Assembly (NCBI GenBank): GCA_937895705.1
Contig: CALBKM010000038.1
Location: 20,943 to 84,942 of the forward strand
Source: an uncultured Clostridia bacterium
GTDB taxonomy: Bacteria; Bacillota; Clostridia; Lachnospirales; Lachnospiraceae
Direction: 5' to 3'
DNA: 64,000 bases
Shown: positions 54,428 to 62,474 of the stretch, in pieces
Layout of the letters: every line of letters starts with the position of its first letter
How positions within the stretch are numbered: position 1 is the stretch's first letter
Notes under the pieces: model-generated
Databases searched by the model: none
What the model saw: only the letters and a program-made list of their open reading frames with translations
What the model was told of the DNA's origin: nothing
Translations under genes and position numbers: made by a program

Positions 54428-54460
54428 GAGACACAGTTGTTATTTTCACAACTGTGTCTC
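54421..54460 (-). terminator. Terminator of metY
   Basis: A perfect 13-bp stem GAGACACAGTTGT / ACAACTGTGTCTC (54428-54440 / 54448-54460) with a 7-nt loop is followed on the minus strand by seven Ts. It lies about 20 nt after the metY stop. Confidence 0.88.
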
Positions 54461-54480
54461 CGATTCAAACCTATCAATTA

Positions 54481-55764
54481 TTACAGTGTAATCTTATCCA
54501 GTGCCTGCTGTAAGTCCGCAATCAAATCGTCCACATTCTCAATACCTACAGACAAACGGATAAGGTCAGTTGCTACTCCTGCTTCCTCCAACTGCTCATC
54601 GGTGAGCTGACGGTGTGTATGGCTTGCCGGATGAAGGAGACATGTCTTTGCATCCGCTACATGGGTCTCGATGGAAGCAAACTTCAGAGAATCCATGAAC
54701 TTAATGGAAGTATCTCTACCACCCTTAATACCGAACGCAAGCACACCGCAGGTACCCTTCGGACAATACTTCTTTGCAAGGTCATGATACTTGTCGCCCT
54801 CAAGATCCGCATAGTGAACCCAAGCCACCTTCTCCTGAGACTGTAAGAACTTTGCTACCGCCAGTGCATTCTGGCAATGACGCTCCATGCGAAGGTGCAG
54901 AGACTCAAGACCCAGATTCAAATAAAAAGCATTCTGAGGAGACTGAATGGAACCGAAGTCTCTCATCAGCTGTGCGGTAGCCTTGGTAATATACGCACCC
55001 TTGCCAAAACGCTCCGCATAGGTGATTCCGTGGTAGGATTCGTCCGGTGTGGTCAATCCCGGGAATTTCTCCGCATGGGCCATCCAGTCGAAATTACCGC
55101 TATCTACGATACAGCCACCGACACAAACACCGTGACCGTCCATGTACTTGGTAGTGGAATGCGTCACGATATCTACGCCGAAATCAAACGGTCTGCAGTT
55201 TACCGGAGTCGCAAAGGTATTATCTACAATCAGCGGTACACCGTGGTCGTGTGCCAGCTTTGCAAACTTCTCAAAATCAAAAATACTTACCGTCGGATTG
55301 GTAATGGTTTCACCGAACACAGCCTTGGTATTCGGACGGAAATACTTCTCTAACTCCTCTGCCGGCAAATCCTGGTCAACAAAGGTACACTCGATGCCCA
55401 TCTTCTTCATGGAAACACCGAACAGGTTATAGGTACCGCCATAAATGGAGGATGAAGCGATAAAATGGTCGCCTGCCTCACAAATATTGAAAATCGCATA
55501 AAAGTTTGCAGCTTGGCCGGAGGAAGTCAGCATTGCTGCCACACCGCCCTCCATGGCACAAATCTTCGCTGCTACCGCATCATTGGTCGGGTTCTGAAGT
55601 CTTGTGTAGAAATATCCTTCTGCTTCCAAGTCAAAAAGCTTACCCATCTGCTCACTGGTGTCATACTTAAAGGTAGTACTCTGGTAAATCGGAAGCTGTC
55701 TCGGCTCGCCCTGTCCCGGCTTCCAGCCCTCGTGGATACATTTGGTTTCAATATTAGAGTTCAT
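54481..55764 (-). CDS. metY: O-acetylhomoserine aminocarboxypropyltransferase / sulfhydrylase
   Basis: 427 aa PLP enzyme of the Cys/Met-metabolism family. It has IHEGWKPGQG at the start and YFYTRLQNPTNDA, the PLP lysine in HSTTKYMDGHG, and SSGQAANFY near residue 83. It makes homocysteine from O-acetylhomoserine and sulfide. The start is ATG 55764 after AAAGGAG; the frame to 55788 has no signal. No SAM or T-box leader is visible in the short upstream region. Confidence 0.94.
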   Translation of the reverse strand: MNSNIETKCIHEGWKPGQGEPRQLPIYQSTTFKYDTSEQMGKLFDLEAEGYFYTRLQNPTNDAVAAKICAMEGGVAAMLTSSGQAANFYAIFNICEAGDHFIASSSIYGGTYNLFGVSMKKMGIECTFVDQDLPAEELEKYFRPNTKAVFGETITNPTVSIFDFEKFAKLAHDHGVPLIVDNTFATPVNCRPFDFGVDIVTHSTTKYMDGHGVCVGGCIVDSGNFDWMAHAEKFPGLTTPDESYHGITYAERFGKGAYITKATAQLMRDFGSIQSPQNAFYLNLGLESLHLRMERHCQNALAVAKFLQSQEKVAWVHYADLEGDKYHDLAKKYCPKGTCGVLAFGIKGGRDTSIKFMDSLKFASIETHVADAKTCLLHPASHTHRQLTDEQLEEAGVATDLIRLSVGIENVDDLIADLQQALDKITL

Positions 55765-55862
55765 AAAAATCTCCTTTCTGTCAGGCACTTTTGCCTGTTA
55801 TGTTCTTCTTCGATGCTATAAGTATATAACAAGACGCTTGCTTTGAAAAATACATAAAACAA

Positions 55863-55897
55863 ACAGCTTGCTATAGCATAAAACTATAACAAGCTGT
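55863..55897 (-). terminator. Terminator of the 520-aa membrane protein gene
   Basis: On the minus strand ACAGCTTGTTATAG-ttttatg-CTATAGCAAGCTGT is a 14-bp stem with one wobble, followed by TTGTTTT. It lies about 37 nt after the stop codon of the gene at 55934. Confidence 0.72.
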
Positions 55898-55933
55898 ATT
55901 TTAGCATAAAACCATATTTCTGTAAAGAACAAC

Positions 55934-57496
55934 CTATTTAACCGGAGCATCTCCTCCAATCAGTTCATTCAATGTCAAGCAAACAATATTCCCCTCGATT
56001 GTATTTCGTATGATTTCTTCGTCATCATCAGAAATCATAATTGTAATCAAAGAGTTAACTGTTTCTGTCCGACCAACTAAAGCATAAGCCCCCTCATCTT
56101 CCAACTCATATAAAGCAACCGTCTTGTCTCCTATACTGAGAGTGCTCACCGCATCCTCTTCAGGAACATAGACACCATCCGAGGTATCGACAAAACAGCG
56201 GAACAAAATGCATTCGCTGCCATTGGAATAAACCGCCATAAAAAAATCATAATCGTGCTCAGGATAGTATAATATACTTGTTAAACTATAACCGGAAGAC
56301 GGGTCCATATGAAACATGTTTAAATCACCGACATGATCGAATAACGCAGCGATATCGCTTTTGGATGCCAGACCGTTCATGCTGTAATTATTGCTGTCCA
56401 AATAATCAATCACAACATCTTCCTCTTCCTCCAGCATGCTTTTTAACTCAGCAATCTTCTCAAAAGAATCGAGATTCAATATTTCCGGAGGCTCCACCGC
56501 TTCAACAGAAACCATATCCTTTACCTGTTGAATAAGATTCGAATCATCTGCATCGTGAACACTGTTTTTTGAAGATAAAATATAGTACGGTCCCATTTCT
56601 TCCATCATAACAACATACTCGCCGTCCGGTTCAACAGAGCCGGTTACAAATATCACATTTATATCCGTATCCTTTATCGAACCTTTTAACACCTCATTTA
56701 CAGAACACAAATAGCGACTCGTATCGTTATTCTCGCTACCTCCGATATATTCTATGGGAGTCACAACTGCTATAATTGAAGTGTTATCTATTACATTCTC
56801 CAAGTTTGAATTACGAATAAACTCAAACCCTTGGACGGCAGGAGGGACGGAATCTTTCACGTAATTCTTAACATACGCAACCGTAGTGTCGTTTGTTTTC
56901 TCTATAGTTCCCAGTGCCAAATAAAGATCATACGGATTGTAAACAGATACATGCTTTTCCAAAACCAAAAGATAGTTTTCACCGACCTTGTACCCATTCG
57001 CAGTTGCAGAATAACCGATACCGTCCTCCGCAACACTATTCGTATCCTTATCCACACGAAGGTGAAATTCATCCGATATGTCAGTTCCCTTATATCGGTC
57101 CGTTACTGTAAACACCAAGTCTTTGTATATACCATGTATTTCATATTCTCCTTTGTAGGCAGCAGATACAACATGAGTCGCTGCGGATAAACACTCCTCA
57201 TAAGACAACTTCATCTCCTGCGCTTGTGTTCCCATATGAAATGAGTCACTATGAACATATGTAAAAATCTGGTCTGTATCATCCGATGACTTTTTAGCAG
57301 GCTCATCCTCCCGCAACACATACACGCCGGCAATTACACCACCAACAAGAACAAGGCATGCAGCGACAGTTCCCAAACGAGTCCATACACGTTTTGACTT
57401 CTTCTTTTGTTTGATCTTTTCCTTTTGCTCAACATATTTTTCAACGAGATCGGAATCAAGGAGATTCAAACCTTCGTCCCATTCTTTTTTTGTCAT
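55934..57496 (-). CDS. Membrane-anchored protein, anti-sigma-like N-terminus
   Basis: 520 aa. The start MTKKEWDEGLNLLDSDLVEK is followed by a basic stretch and a single membrane helix (about residues 43-63). A large extracellular domain follows (about 64-520) with AATHVVSAAYKGEYE and VGENYLLVLEKHVSVYN. The short acidic cytoplasmic head plus helix recalls anti-sigma factors of this bacterial group, but there is no sigma gene next to it. The open frame continues to 57580, but the added 28 codons lie in a noncoding repeat; the RBS GGGGGAGG supports 57496. Function is unknown. Confidence 0.7.
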   Translation of the reverse strand: MTKKEWDEGLNLLDSDLVEKYVEQKEKIKQKKKSKRVWTRLGTVAACLVLVGGVIAGVYVLREDEPAKKSSDDTDQIFTYVHSDSFHMGTQAQEMKLSYEECLSAATHVVSAAYKGEYEIHGIYKDLVFTVTDRYKGTDISDEFHLRVDKDTNSVAEDGIGYSATANGYKVGENYLLVLEKHVSVYNPYDLYLALGTIEKTNDTTVAYVKNYVKDSVPPAVQGFEFIRNSNLENVIDNTSIIAVVTPIEYIGGSENNDTSRYLCSVNEVLKGSIKDTDINVIFVTGSVEPDGEYVVMMEEMGPYYILSSKNSVHDADDSNLIQQVKDMVSVEAVEPPEILNLDSFEKIAELKSMLEEEEDVVIDYLDSNNYSMNGLASKSDIAALFDHVGDLNMFHMDPSSGYSLTSILYYPEHDYDFFMAVYSNGSECILFRCFVDTSDGVYVPEEDAVSTLSIGDKTVALYELEDEGAYALVGRTETVNSLITIMISDDDEEIIRNTIEGNIVCLTLNELIGGDAPVK

Positions 57497-57537
57497 AGCT
57501 ACCTCCCCCTCACATCTTGAACGTTCCTTCAAAACAA

Positions 57538-57617
57538 AGAGTTTCGCCTGCGAAACTCTCGCGCCGCTTTTGCGTCGCATCTATGCGACATTTTCCTATG
57601 CAAAAGCGTGCGCATCC
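57538..57617 (-). repeat. Structured dispersed repeat, copy 2
   Basis: Stem 1 is AGAGTTTCGC-ct-GCGAAACTCT (57538-57559). Next comes an outer stem CGCTTTTGC / GCAAAAGCG (57565-57573 / 57600-57608) that encloses stem 2, GTCGCAT-ct-ATGCGAC (57574-57589), and ATTTTCC; the tail is TGCGCATCC. It matches copy 1 in order and length but stem bases differ and still pair. It lies between the stop of the 178-aa gene and the start of the 520-aa gene. Confidence 0.72.
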
Positions 57618-57632
57618 ATCGATGAGATTTAC

Positions 57633-58169
57633 TTAATTCTTTTTCACAGTAATCATATCAAAATAAAGATACCGATACTCTTCCTCAATCACATCCTTCA
57701 TCATTTCCATGTATTCCCGGTCCAAAAGTAATTTTTCATGAAACACTCCGTCACGCCAAAACCGAATTCCGATATCAGTAAAATCGTAATCGTAAGCCAA
57801 TTGTTCATCTTCCCAATCACAAACCAACCGACTCTTTTGCTTTAACTTATTCACAATCTGCTCTGCCTTGGTAAGAAATACATCAATATCATCTAAGACT
57901 ACCCTTGCACTTTCTCTTAAATCACGATTTACAGAAATTTCTACAGCTTTGCCATTATTAAAATGAACCATAAAAAAGTAAGGTCCCATCATGTATCTTA
58001 CTGTAACTCCTGCACCTTCGTTGGTTTCTGATATTTGCATATCATGATTCGATATATTTGGTAAACCGGACAATTCCTCATTGATGGCATCTAGCACTTG
58101 TGCCGGAGACATCCCCAGTTTTAAACTCCCAATTCCCTCATTCGGTATAACAAGTATGGTTTTCTCCAT
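57633..58169 (-). CDS. Hypothetical protein, soluble
   Basis: 178 aa. It begins MEKTILVIPNEGIGSLKLGM and contains SPAQVLDAINEEL, MVHFNNGKAVEISVN and an acidic C-terminal helix. The opening motif 'IG.LKLGMS..QV' is shared by many small proteins of Firmicutes with no assigned function. No signal peptide. RBS AAGGAG is upstream. Confidence 0.6.
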   Translation of the reverse strand: MEKTILVIPNEGIGSLKLGMSPAQVLDAINEELSGLPNISNHDMQISETNEGAGVTVRYMMGPYFFMVHFNNGKAVEISVNRDLRESARVVLDDIDVFLTKAEQIVNKLKQKSRLVCDWEDEQLAYDYDFTDIGIRFWRDGVFHEKLLLDREYMEMMKDVIEEEYRYLYFDMITVKKN

Positions 58170-58207
58170 TATTTTCTCCTTCTTATCTTAGCTTAAAATC
58201 TCTTCAC

Positions 58208-59584
58208 TTATTTGATATCAACTTTCTCCTTCACCTCTGCCTTAAACCCAGCAATTGCTTCTTCCCGGCCCTTCTTCCCTTGTGAATACTCCCGTACCGC
58301 ATCCCGCCATAACCGGTCTATCACCGTATCATATTCCGTAATATGAACCTCCATCTCCTGCTTATTTGCAATCCGATAATATTCAAACATATCCTGTCCG
58401 CTGAGTACATCCGTACATCCCTTAGCATGCTCCATCACTCTTCCACTGACTACCGCATCCTGTCTCCCAGGGTGAGGCTCATAAATCCCATTTGCAAGTT
58501 GATACTGAAAACTACTCTCGTCATACTCCAGGGTAATCCACTTGAGAATGTCGGCAACCACTGCCTTCTTTTCCATGTTTACCACACCCTTGCTTGCAGC
58601 AACCCAGGTCCCTCCCCAGTAAAAGCCTTCCGGGACATTGCATACGGCCCAATCGCCGTAGGTGCCCTCCTCCTCATTATCATATTCCTTCGAAAAGAAA
58701 TTACCTCTGCAACCATCCGTTAGCGTATAATCTACAAACCAAGCCGGTCCGAAGAAACCAAACACTTCCTTTTCGCCGTTTCCTGCCATATCCGCAAGCC
58801 ATGCGTCGGTCCAGTCTACGGTGCCGTTACTGTAACCGTTGTCCGTAAGCTTCTTGGAAACATCCAGAAACGCCTCCCGTTCCGGAGACAAATACAATTC
58901 GCCGTCTACCACCCAGTCGCTATCCATATTGCATTTCATGGCATACCATAAGTCTCCGTCCCCGGACACAATGGCGTAACCTGCCTGCTTTAGTTCCTCC
59001 GCCGCAGTCCAAAACGCATCCCAGCTTCCGGAGCCCCCACCGATTTTCTCCTGAATCACCGCCGGTTCATCCGTCCCCCAGACTTTCTTTGCAATAGAAC
59101 GGCGGTAAATAAAACCGCCCGCACCGGACTGATATGGAAGTGCCACAACTGCCCTGTCACTCGTTCTTGTTCCCACCTCTACCGCATAAGGGGCTATCCG
59201 GGACTCCCTAATCATTTGGTCCGTAGGAATGCCCAATTCGTCATAGGCAGCGGCATAGGAAGACATAGACCCCTTAATGTACTTTCCTACATGATTTTCA
59301 TCCAACCCATAAATATCCGGCATAACCTCATACTCTCCGGTAAGCATATCTTCTAAGAACCCATCATAATCTATATTCGCCGTGGCCCAGTTCGGATAGG
59401 CCATCTCTACTGTGTACCCAAGCTCCGGATGCATGTCTAAATAGTTCCGCACCAAAGTCAGAAGCTCGTCGGTATAGGACATCACACGAATGACCTTCTC
59501 CTCCGGTTCCTTTCTCTTACATCCGCCACACACGCATGCAAACATTGCAAGAATCATACCGATTGCCGCTAGCCGTTTTCTCAT
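58208..59584 (-). CDS. Orphan ABC-type solute-binding lipoprotein
   Basis: 458 aa. The signal ends CVCGGC (lipobox Cys near 22). The mature part resembles family 1 extracellular solute-binding proteins, with SYTDELLTLVRNYLDMHPEL, ALPYQSGAGGFIYRRS and GGTWVAASKGVVNME. These proteins usually deliver sugars or peptides to ABC permeases, but no permease is present here. It follows an ECF sigma and anti-sigma-like gene by 12 nt, so it may act as a signal sensor. RBS GGGAGG is upstream. Confidence 0.78.
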   Translation of the reverse strand: MRKRLAAIGMILAMFACVCGGCKRKEPEEKVIRVMSYTDELLTLVRNYLDMHPELGYTVEMAYPNWATANIDYDGFLEDMLTGEYEVMPDIYGLDENHVGKYIKGSMSSYAAAYDELGIPTDQMIRESRIAPYAVEVGTRTSDRAVVALPYQSGAGGFIYRRSIAKKVWGTDEPAVIQEKIGGGSGSWDAFWTAAEELKQAGYAIVSGDGDLWYAMKCNMDSDWVVDGELYLSPEREAFLDVSKKLTDNGYSNGTVDWTDAWLADMAGNGEKEVFGFFGPAWFVDYTLTDGCRGNFFSKEYDNEEEGTYGDWAVCNVPEGFYWGGTWVAASKGVVNMEKKAVVADILKWITLEYDESSFQYQLANGIYEPHPGRQDAVVSGRVMEHAKGCTDVLSGQDMFEYYRIANKQEMEVHITEYDTVIDRLWRDAVREYSQGKKGREEAIAGFKAEVKEKVDIK

Positions 59585-59596
59585 ACGCCACCTCCC

Positions 59597-60211
59597 TTAC
59601 TCGCACAATACCTCTAACAATGTGCCGATTGCATCGATTTCCCATTCTGATATTGCGTATTCTTTGGAATCTTTCCCGGCATTCTTCTGAAAATCTCTGA
59701 GTGCTTCGTCCCGAAATGCTCGAAGTGCTTCCTCTCCGTCACGACGAGACAACAGTTCCCGCAACGCATCACACCCTTCATAAACACTGTTTACCGCATA
59801 CCGTAACGGTTCCTCATCCTTTCCAAACAGATAAATATCCACCAAGAAAGGATACTCCATGATTGCTTCAATCAGCTCATCGTTGGTCATTCGTTTCAGC
59901 GTCTCCTCCGGTATCCGGCATGCCTCTCTCTTGTTTTGTACCGATCCGAGCTTTACCCACTCTTCGGTGCCCGGTTTGATTAAATACCCCATCCATGTCT
60001 TTCCGGTGGATGCATATACAATTCCGTTACTTCCCAAAAACAAAACAAGGATAACTGCAGTGGCAATCGCCAGCTTTTTCATTAAGGGAGCCTTTTTCTT
60101 CTTCGGTCCCCCCTTCGGTAATGCTTGCACCCGCCGACGTAAATCCTCCGGCGTACACAACTTCGTAAATACTTTTTTATATTCCGTTTTCATTGTCAAT
60201 TCATCCTTCAT
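59597..60211 (-). CDS. Anti-sigma-like membrane protein
   Basis: 204 aa. A basic cytoplasmic head (residues 1-43) leads to one membrane helix (about 45-67). The extracellular part contains RMTNDELIEAIMEYPFLVDI and a Glu/Arg-rich helical tail. It has no HxxxCxxC zinc motif. It lies 4 nt after the ECF sigma gene; in Clostridia, proteins of this shape next to ECF genes act as anti-sigma or sigma-linked sensors. Confidence 0.7.
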   Translation of the reverse strand: MKDELTMKTEYKKVFTKLCTPEDLRRRVQALPKGGPKKKKAPLMKKLAIATAVILVLFLGSNGIVYASTGKTWMGYLIKPGTEEWVKLGSVQNKREACRIPEETLKRMTNDELIEAIMEYPFLVDIYLFGKDEEPLRYAVNSVYEGCDALRELLSRRDGEEALRAFRDEALRDFQKNAGKDSKEYAISEWEIDAIGTLLEVLCE

Positions 60212-60215
60212 CCGA

Positions 60216-60692
60216 TTATGCCTCCTTCAGCTTTTCTTTCAGCTTCTGTCTTGCCCGGAGCAATCTCGTTTGGACTGCGGTCTCGGAAAGCGTAAGAATC
60301 CCGGCGATTTCCTTTACGCTGTAATCTTCAAAATAGTATAAGTGTACCACCTGCCGGTATTTTACAGGAAGTTCCCGTACCGCGTAATATAAATCACTCT
60401 GTTCCGGTGTTTCAAAAGCCGGCTCACAAAACAGTTCCTCTGTGGAAGTCACTCTTTGCCGCCATGATGTTCTCCATAAGCTTTTGCACTCATTCATGGC
60501 CACGCGAATCAGCCAAAACTTTGCTTGGGCATCCTCCGGGAACCCTTCCTTCCGCTCCAATAGCTTTAGAAACGTATTCTGCACCACATCCTCCGTATCC
60601 GCATAATTCCGGCACCCGTTCCATGCCACCCGGTAAATGCAGTCTAAGAAAAGTGCGGTCAGACGCTCATACTCCTTCGTATCCAAACTCAT
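60216..60692 (-). CDS. ECF-type RNA polymerase sigma factor
   Basis: 158 aa. Region 2 contains the RNAP-binding and -10 reading stretch YADTEDVVQNTFLKL. Region 4 is a helix-turn-helix (SVKEIAGILTLSETAVQTRL). Such factors direct transcription to their own small regulon, often including their own operon. It is first in the unit sigma / anti-sigma-like / solute-binding lipoprotein. Start ATG 60692 follows AGGAGG. Confidence 0.92.
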   Translation of the reverse strand: MSLDTKEYERLTALFLDCIYRVAWNGCRNYADTEDVVQNTFLKLLERKEGFPEDAQAKFWLIRVAMNECKSLWRTSWRQRVTSTEELFCEPAFETPEQSDLYYAVRELPVKYRQVVHLYYFEDYSVKEIAGILTLSETAVQTRLLRARQKLKEKLKEA

Positions 60693-60802
60693 TCCTCCTG
60701 TTATGAAAGGCCTTTCTACTCATAAAACGAAGTTATGGGATAAAATATCACATTCATTTTTAAAAAATTCTTACTGCATTTCTTACTTCTATCCTAGCAG
60801 AA

Positions 60803-60851
60803 AGAAGGGCAAAAAGCAAACAACGGTTGAGCGTAGTTTATGCTCAACCGT
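60803..60851 (-). terminator. Terminator of the DUF4160 gene pair
   Basis: On the minus strand ACGGTTGAGC-ataaactac-GCTCAACCGT is a perfect 10-bp stem (arms 60851-60842 and 60832-60823), followed by TTGTTTGCTTTTT. It lies just after the DUF4160 stop. Confidence 0.8.
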
Positions 60852-60860
60852 GTGTTGTTA

Positions 60861-61139
60861 CTAGCAATAATATTCAATCTTTCCGAAGTAATCCGCCCAT
60901 TTTTGGATAACCTCATCACTCCGCGCTTCAATGATATCCATAATATTCCTTAATACTCTAGCCGGAATCTGCGAATTATTATGGCACAAATAGCACTTTC
61001 CTGCCTTCGTTATCCATATCTTAGTCGCATTCCCCGTCGGCGTTACTTCTGATACATGTACGTGAATCGGTTCCAGCGGAATATTTTCATTGGACCAAAA
61101 ATACACCCAATATGCACCAATCTTAAAAACCTGAGGCAT
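60861..61139 (-). CDS. DUF4160 domain protein
   Basis: 92 aa. It matches DUF4160: MPQVFKIGAYWVYFWSNENI followed by PIHVHVSE, then ARVLRNIMDIIEA. DUF4160 proteins usually occur with a DUF2442 partner, and such pairs have been suggested as toxin-antitoxin-like, without firm proof. The start ATG 61139 is 8 nt after GGAGG, inside the upstream gene; the frames overlap by 17 nt. Terminator follows. Confidence 0.75.
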   Translation of the reverse strand: MPQVFKIGAYWVYFWSNENIPLEPIHVHVSEVTPTGNATKIWITKAGKCYLCHNNSQIPARVLRNIMDIIEARSDEVIQKWADYFGKIEYYC

Positions 61140-61395
61140 TCTCAAAACCTCCTTCTTTAGAATAGCGCAAAATCAAATGAGCAGTTGATTCCACCACATC
61201 CTTTAAACGATTCATATCATCCTCGGAAAATCCGAATACATCCTCCCACCTATACATCGGAAGATAGCACGTTGCATAATGAAAACAATCCTTTTCATCC
61301 GGTCTCTCCATATATACCTTAACACTACCGTCGTCCTTCATTTCGGAATGTACAATCTCTGTTTGGTCATCTAACGTCATAAACGGATACATCAT
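61123..61395 (-). CDS. Small partner of the DUF4160 gene, unknown
   Basis: 90 aa, acidic and soluble. Features MTLDDQTEIVHSEMKDDG, a Tyr/Met/Glu stretch (YMERPDEKDCFHYATCYL), and WEDVFGFSEDDMNRLKDVV. It occupies the place where DUF2442 is often found but I do not see the DUF2442 core clearly. Start ATG 61395; a TATAAT with TG-N (extended -10) lies at 61436-61441. It is translationally coupled to the DUF4160 gene. Confidence 0.6.
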   Translation of the reverse strand: MMYPFMTLDDQTEIVHSEMKDDGSVKVYMERPDEKDCFHYATCYLPMYRWEDVFGFSEDDMNRLKDVVESTAHLILRYSKEGGFENASGF

Positions 61396-61435
61396 CAATA
61401 CGCACCACCTTTCATCTATCCTTTTCTCTACTTAG

Positions 61436-61441
61436 ATTATA
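61436..61441 (-). promoter_or_regulatory. Extended -10 promoter of the DUF4160 pair
   Basis: On the minus strand TGTGGTATAAT gives a perfect -10 (61441-61436) with a TG one base upstream. A good -35 is not evident. The start is about 40 nt downstream. Confidence 0.45.
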
Positions 61442-61477
61442 CCACATATCTTCAAAAAACTCTACATTTTCGGAAAT

Positions 61478-62380
61478 TTACCTCCCCACATACCCCTTCA
61501 AATACTCCACATACGCCGCCCCGTACCGGCTCAGCGGCATTTCCTTTTGCATGATAATACCTATCTGCATAGACTCGTCCACCGCCAATGGCTTCGCAAT
61601 AATATTCTCGCCGTTTAACTCCTTGCTAAGCATACCGGTGCTGACGGTGTAACCGTTCAGCCGCACAATCAGGTTTGACAGTGTCGCACGGTCCTTAACC
61701 CGGACGTTTTTGCTGCGGTCCAGAGTGCTTAGGATTTCCTCCGAAAAGTAGAAGGAATTGTACTCGCCCTGCTCAAAGGAAAGGTACGGATACTCCTCCA
61801 GTTCCTCTAAGGTAATCATGTCCTTTTTCGCCAAAGGATGGTCCGTACAAATAGAAACGTGAGGCTTTGCCGTTACCAGCGGTTCAAACTTCAGCCCGTT
61901 TTGCTTCAAAAGCTTTAATATCACTTCTTCATTTTTCGATGAAGTATATAAAATACCGATTTCGCTCTTTAACCGGCTCACATCTTCGATAATCTCGTAG
62001 GTCTGGGTCTCACGAAGAGTAAAGTCGTACCGGTCCTCACCGAACTCACGAATCACCGCCGCAAAGGCATCCACCGCAAAGGAATAATGCTGACAGGACA
62101 CGGAAAACCGCGGTCTCTGTTCCTTTTTGTGCAGAAACTTTTCTTCCAAGAGGCTGGTCTGCTCCAACACTTGTCTCGCATAGGATAAAAACAGTTCCCC
62201 TTCATTGGACACCGCCACGCCCTTGTTGGTGCGGTGAAAAATCGTAATCTGCATTTCTTTTTCCAGCTCACGGATAGCGCTTGTCAGGCTCGGCTGTGAA
62301 ATAAACAGCCGCTTTGCTGCTTCCGTAATATTTGCCGTTTCTGCCACTGTTACCACGTAGCGAAGCTGTTGTAATGTCAT
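61478..62380 (-). CDS. LysR-family transcriptional regulator
   Basis: 300 aa. N-terminal winged helix MTLQQLRYVVTVAETANITE with TEAAKRLFISQPSLTSAIRE is the LysR HTH. The C-terminal ligand-binding domain (about residues 90-300) has IGILYTSSKNEEVILKLLKQ and EQGEYNSFYF. LysR proteins respond to a small metabolite; the target is unknown. A GTG at 62389 could add three residues, but MTLQQLRYV is the family start. It is same-strand with its neighbours, not divergent, so its target is not obvious. Confidence 0.93.
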   Translation of the reverse strand: MTLQQLRYVVTVAETANITEAAKRLFISQPSLTSAIRELEKEMQITIFHRTNKGVAVSNEGELFLSYARQVLEQTSLLEEKFLHKKEQRPRFSVSCQHYSFAVDAFAAVIREFGEDRYDFTLRETQTYEIIEDVSRLKSEIGILYTSSKNEEVILKLLKQNGLKFEPLVTAKPHVSICTDHPLAKKDMITLEELEEYPYLSFEQGEYNSFYFSEEILSTLDRSKNVRVKDRATLSNLIVRLNGYTVSTGMLSKELNGENIIAKPLAVDESMQIGIIMQKEMPLSRYGAAYVEYLKGYVGR

Positions 62381-62474
62381 CTTCCGCACCTGCCTTTCTT
62401 CTGTAACCGTCTCTTACTGTCGTATGTGAACCACTTACTCTGTTCTCTCAAACCTTACAAATCCTTTTCATCTC

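Noticed and set aside
55765..55862. SAM or T-box leader in front of metY
   Set aside because: About 100 nt are available but no K-turn/pseudoknot or T-box sequence is seen, and the only clear hairpin belongs to the terminator of the upstream gene.
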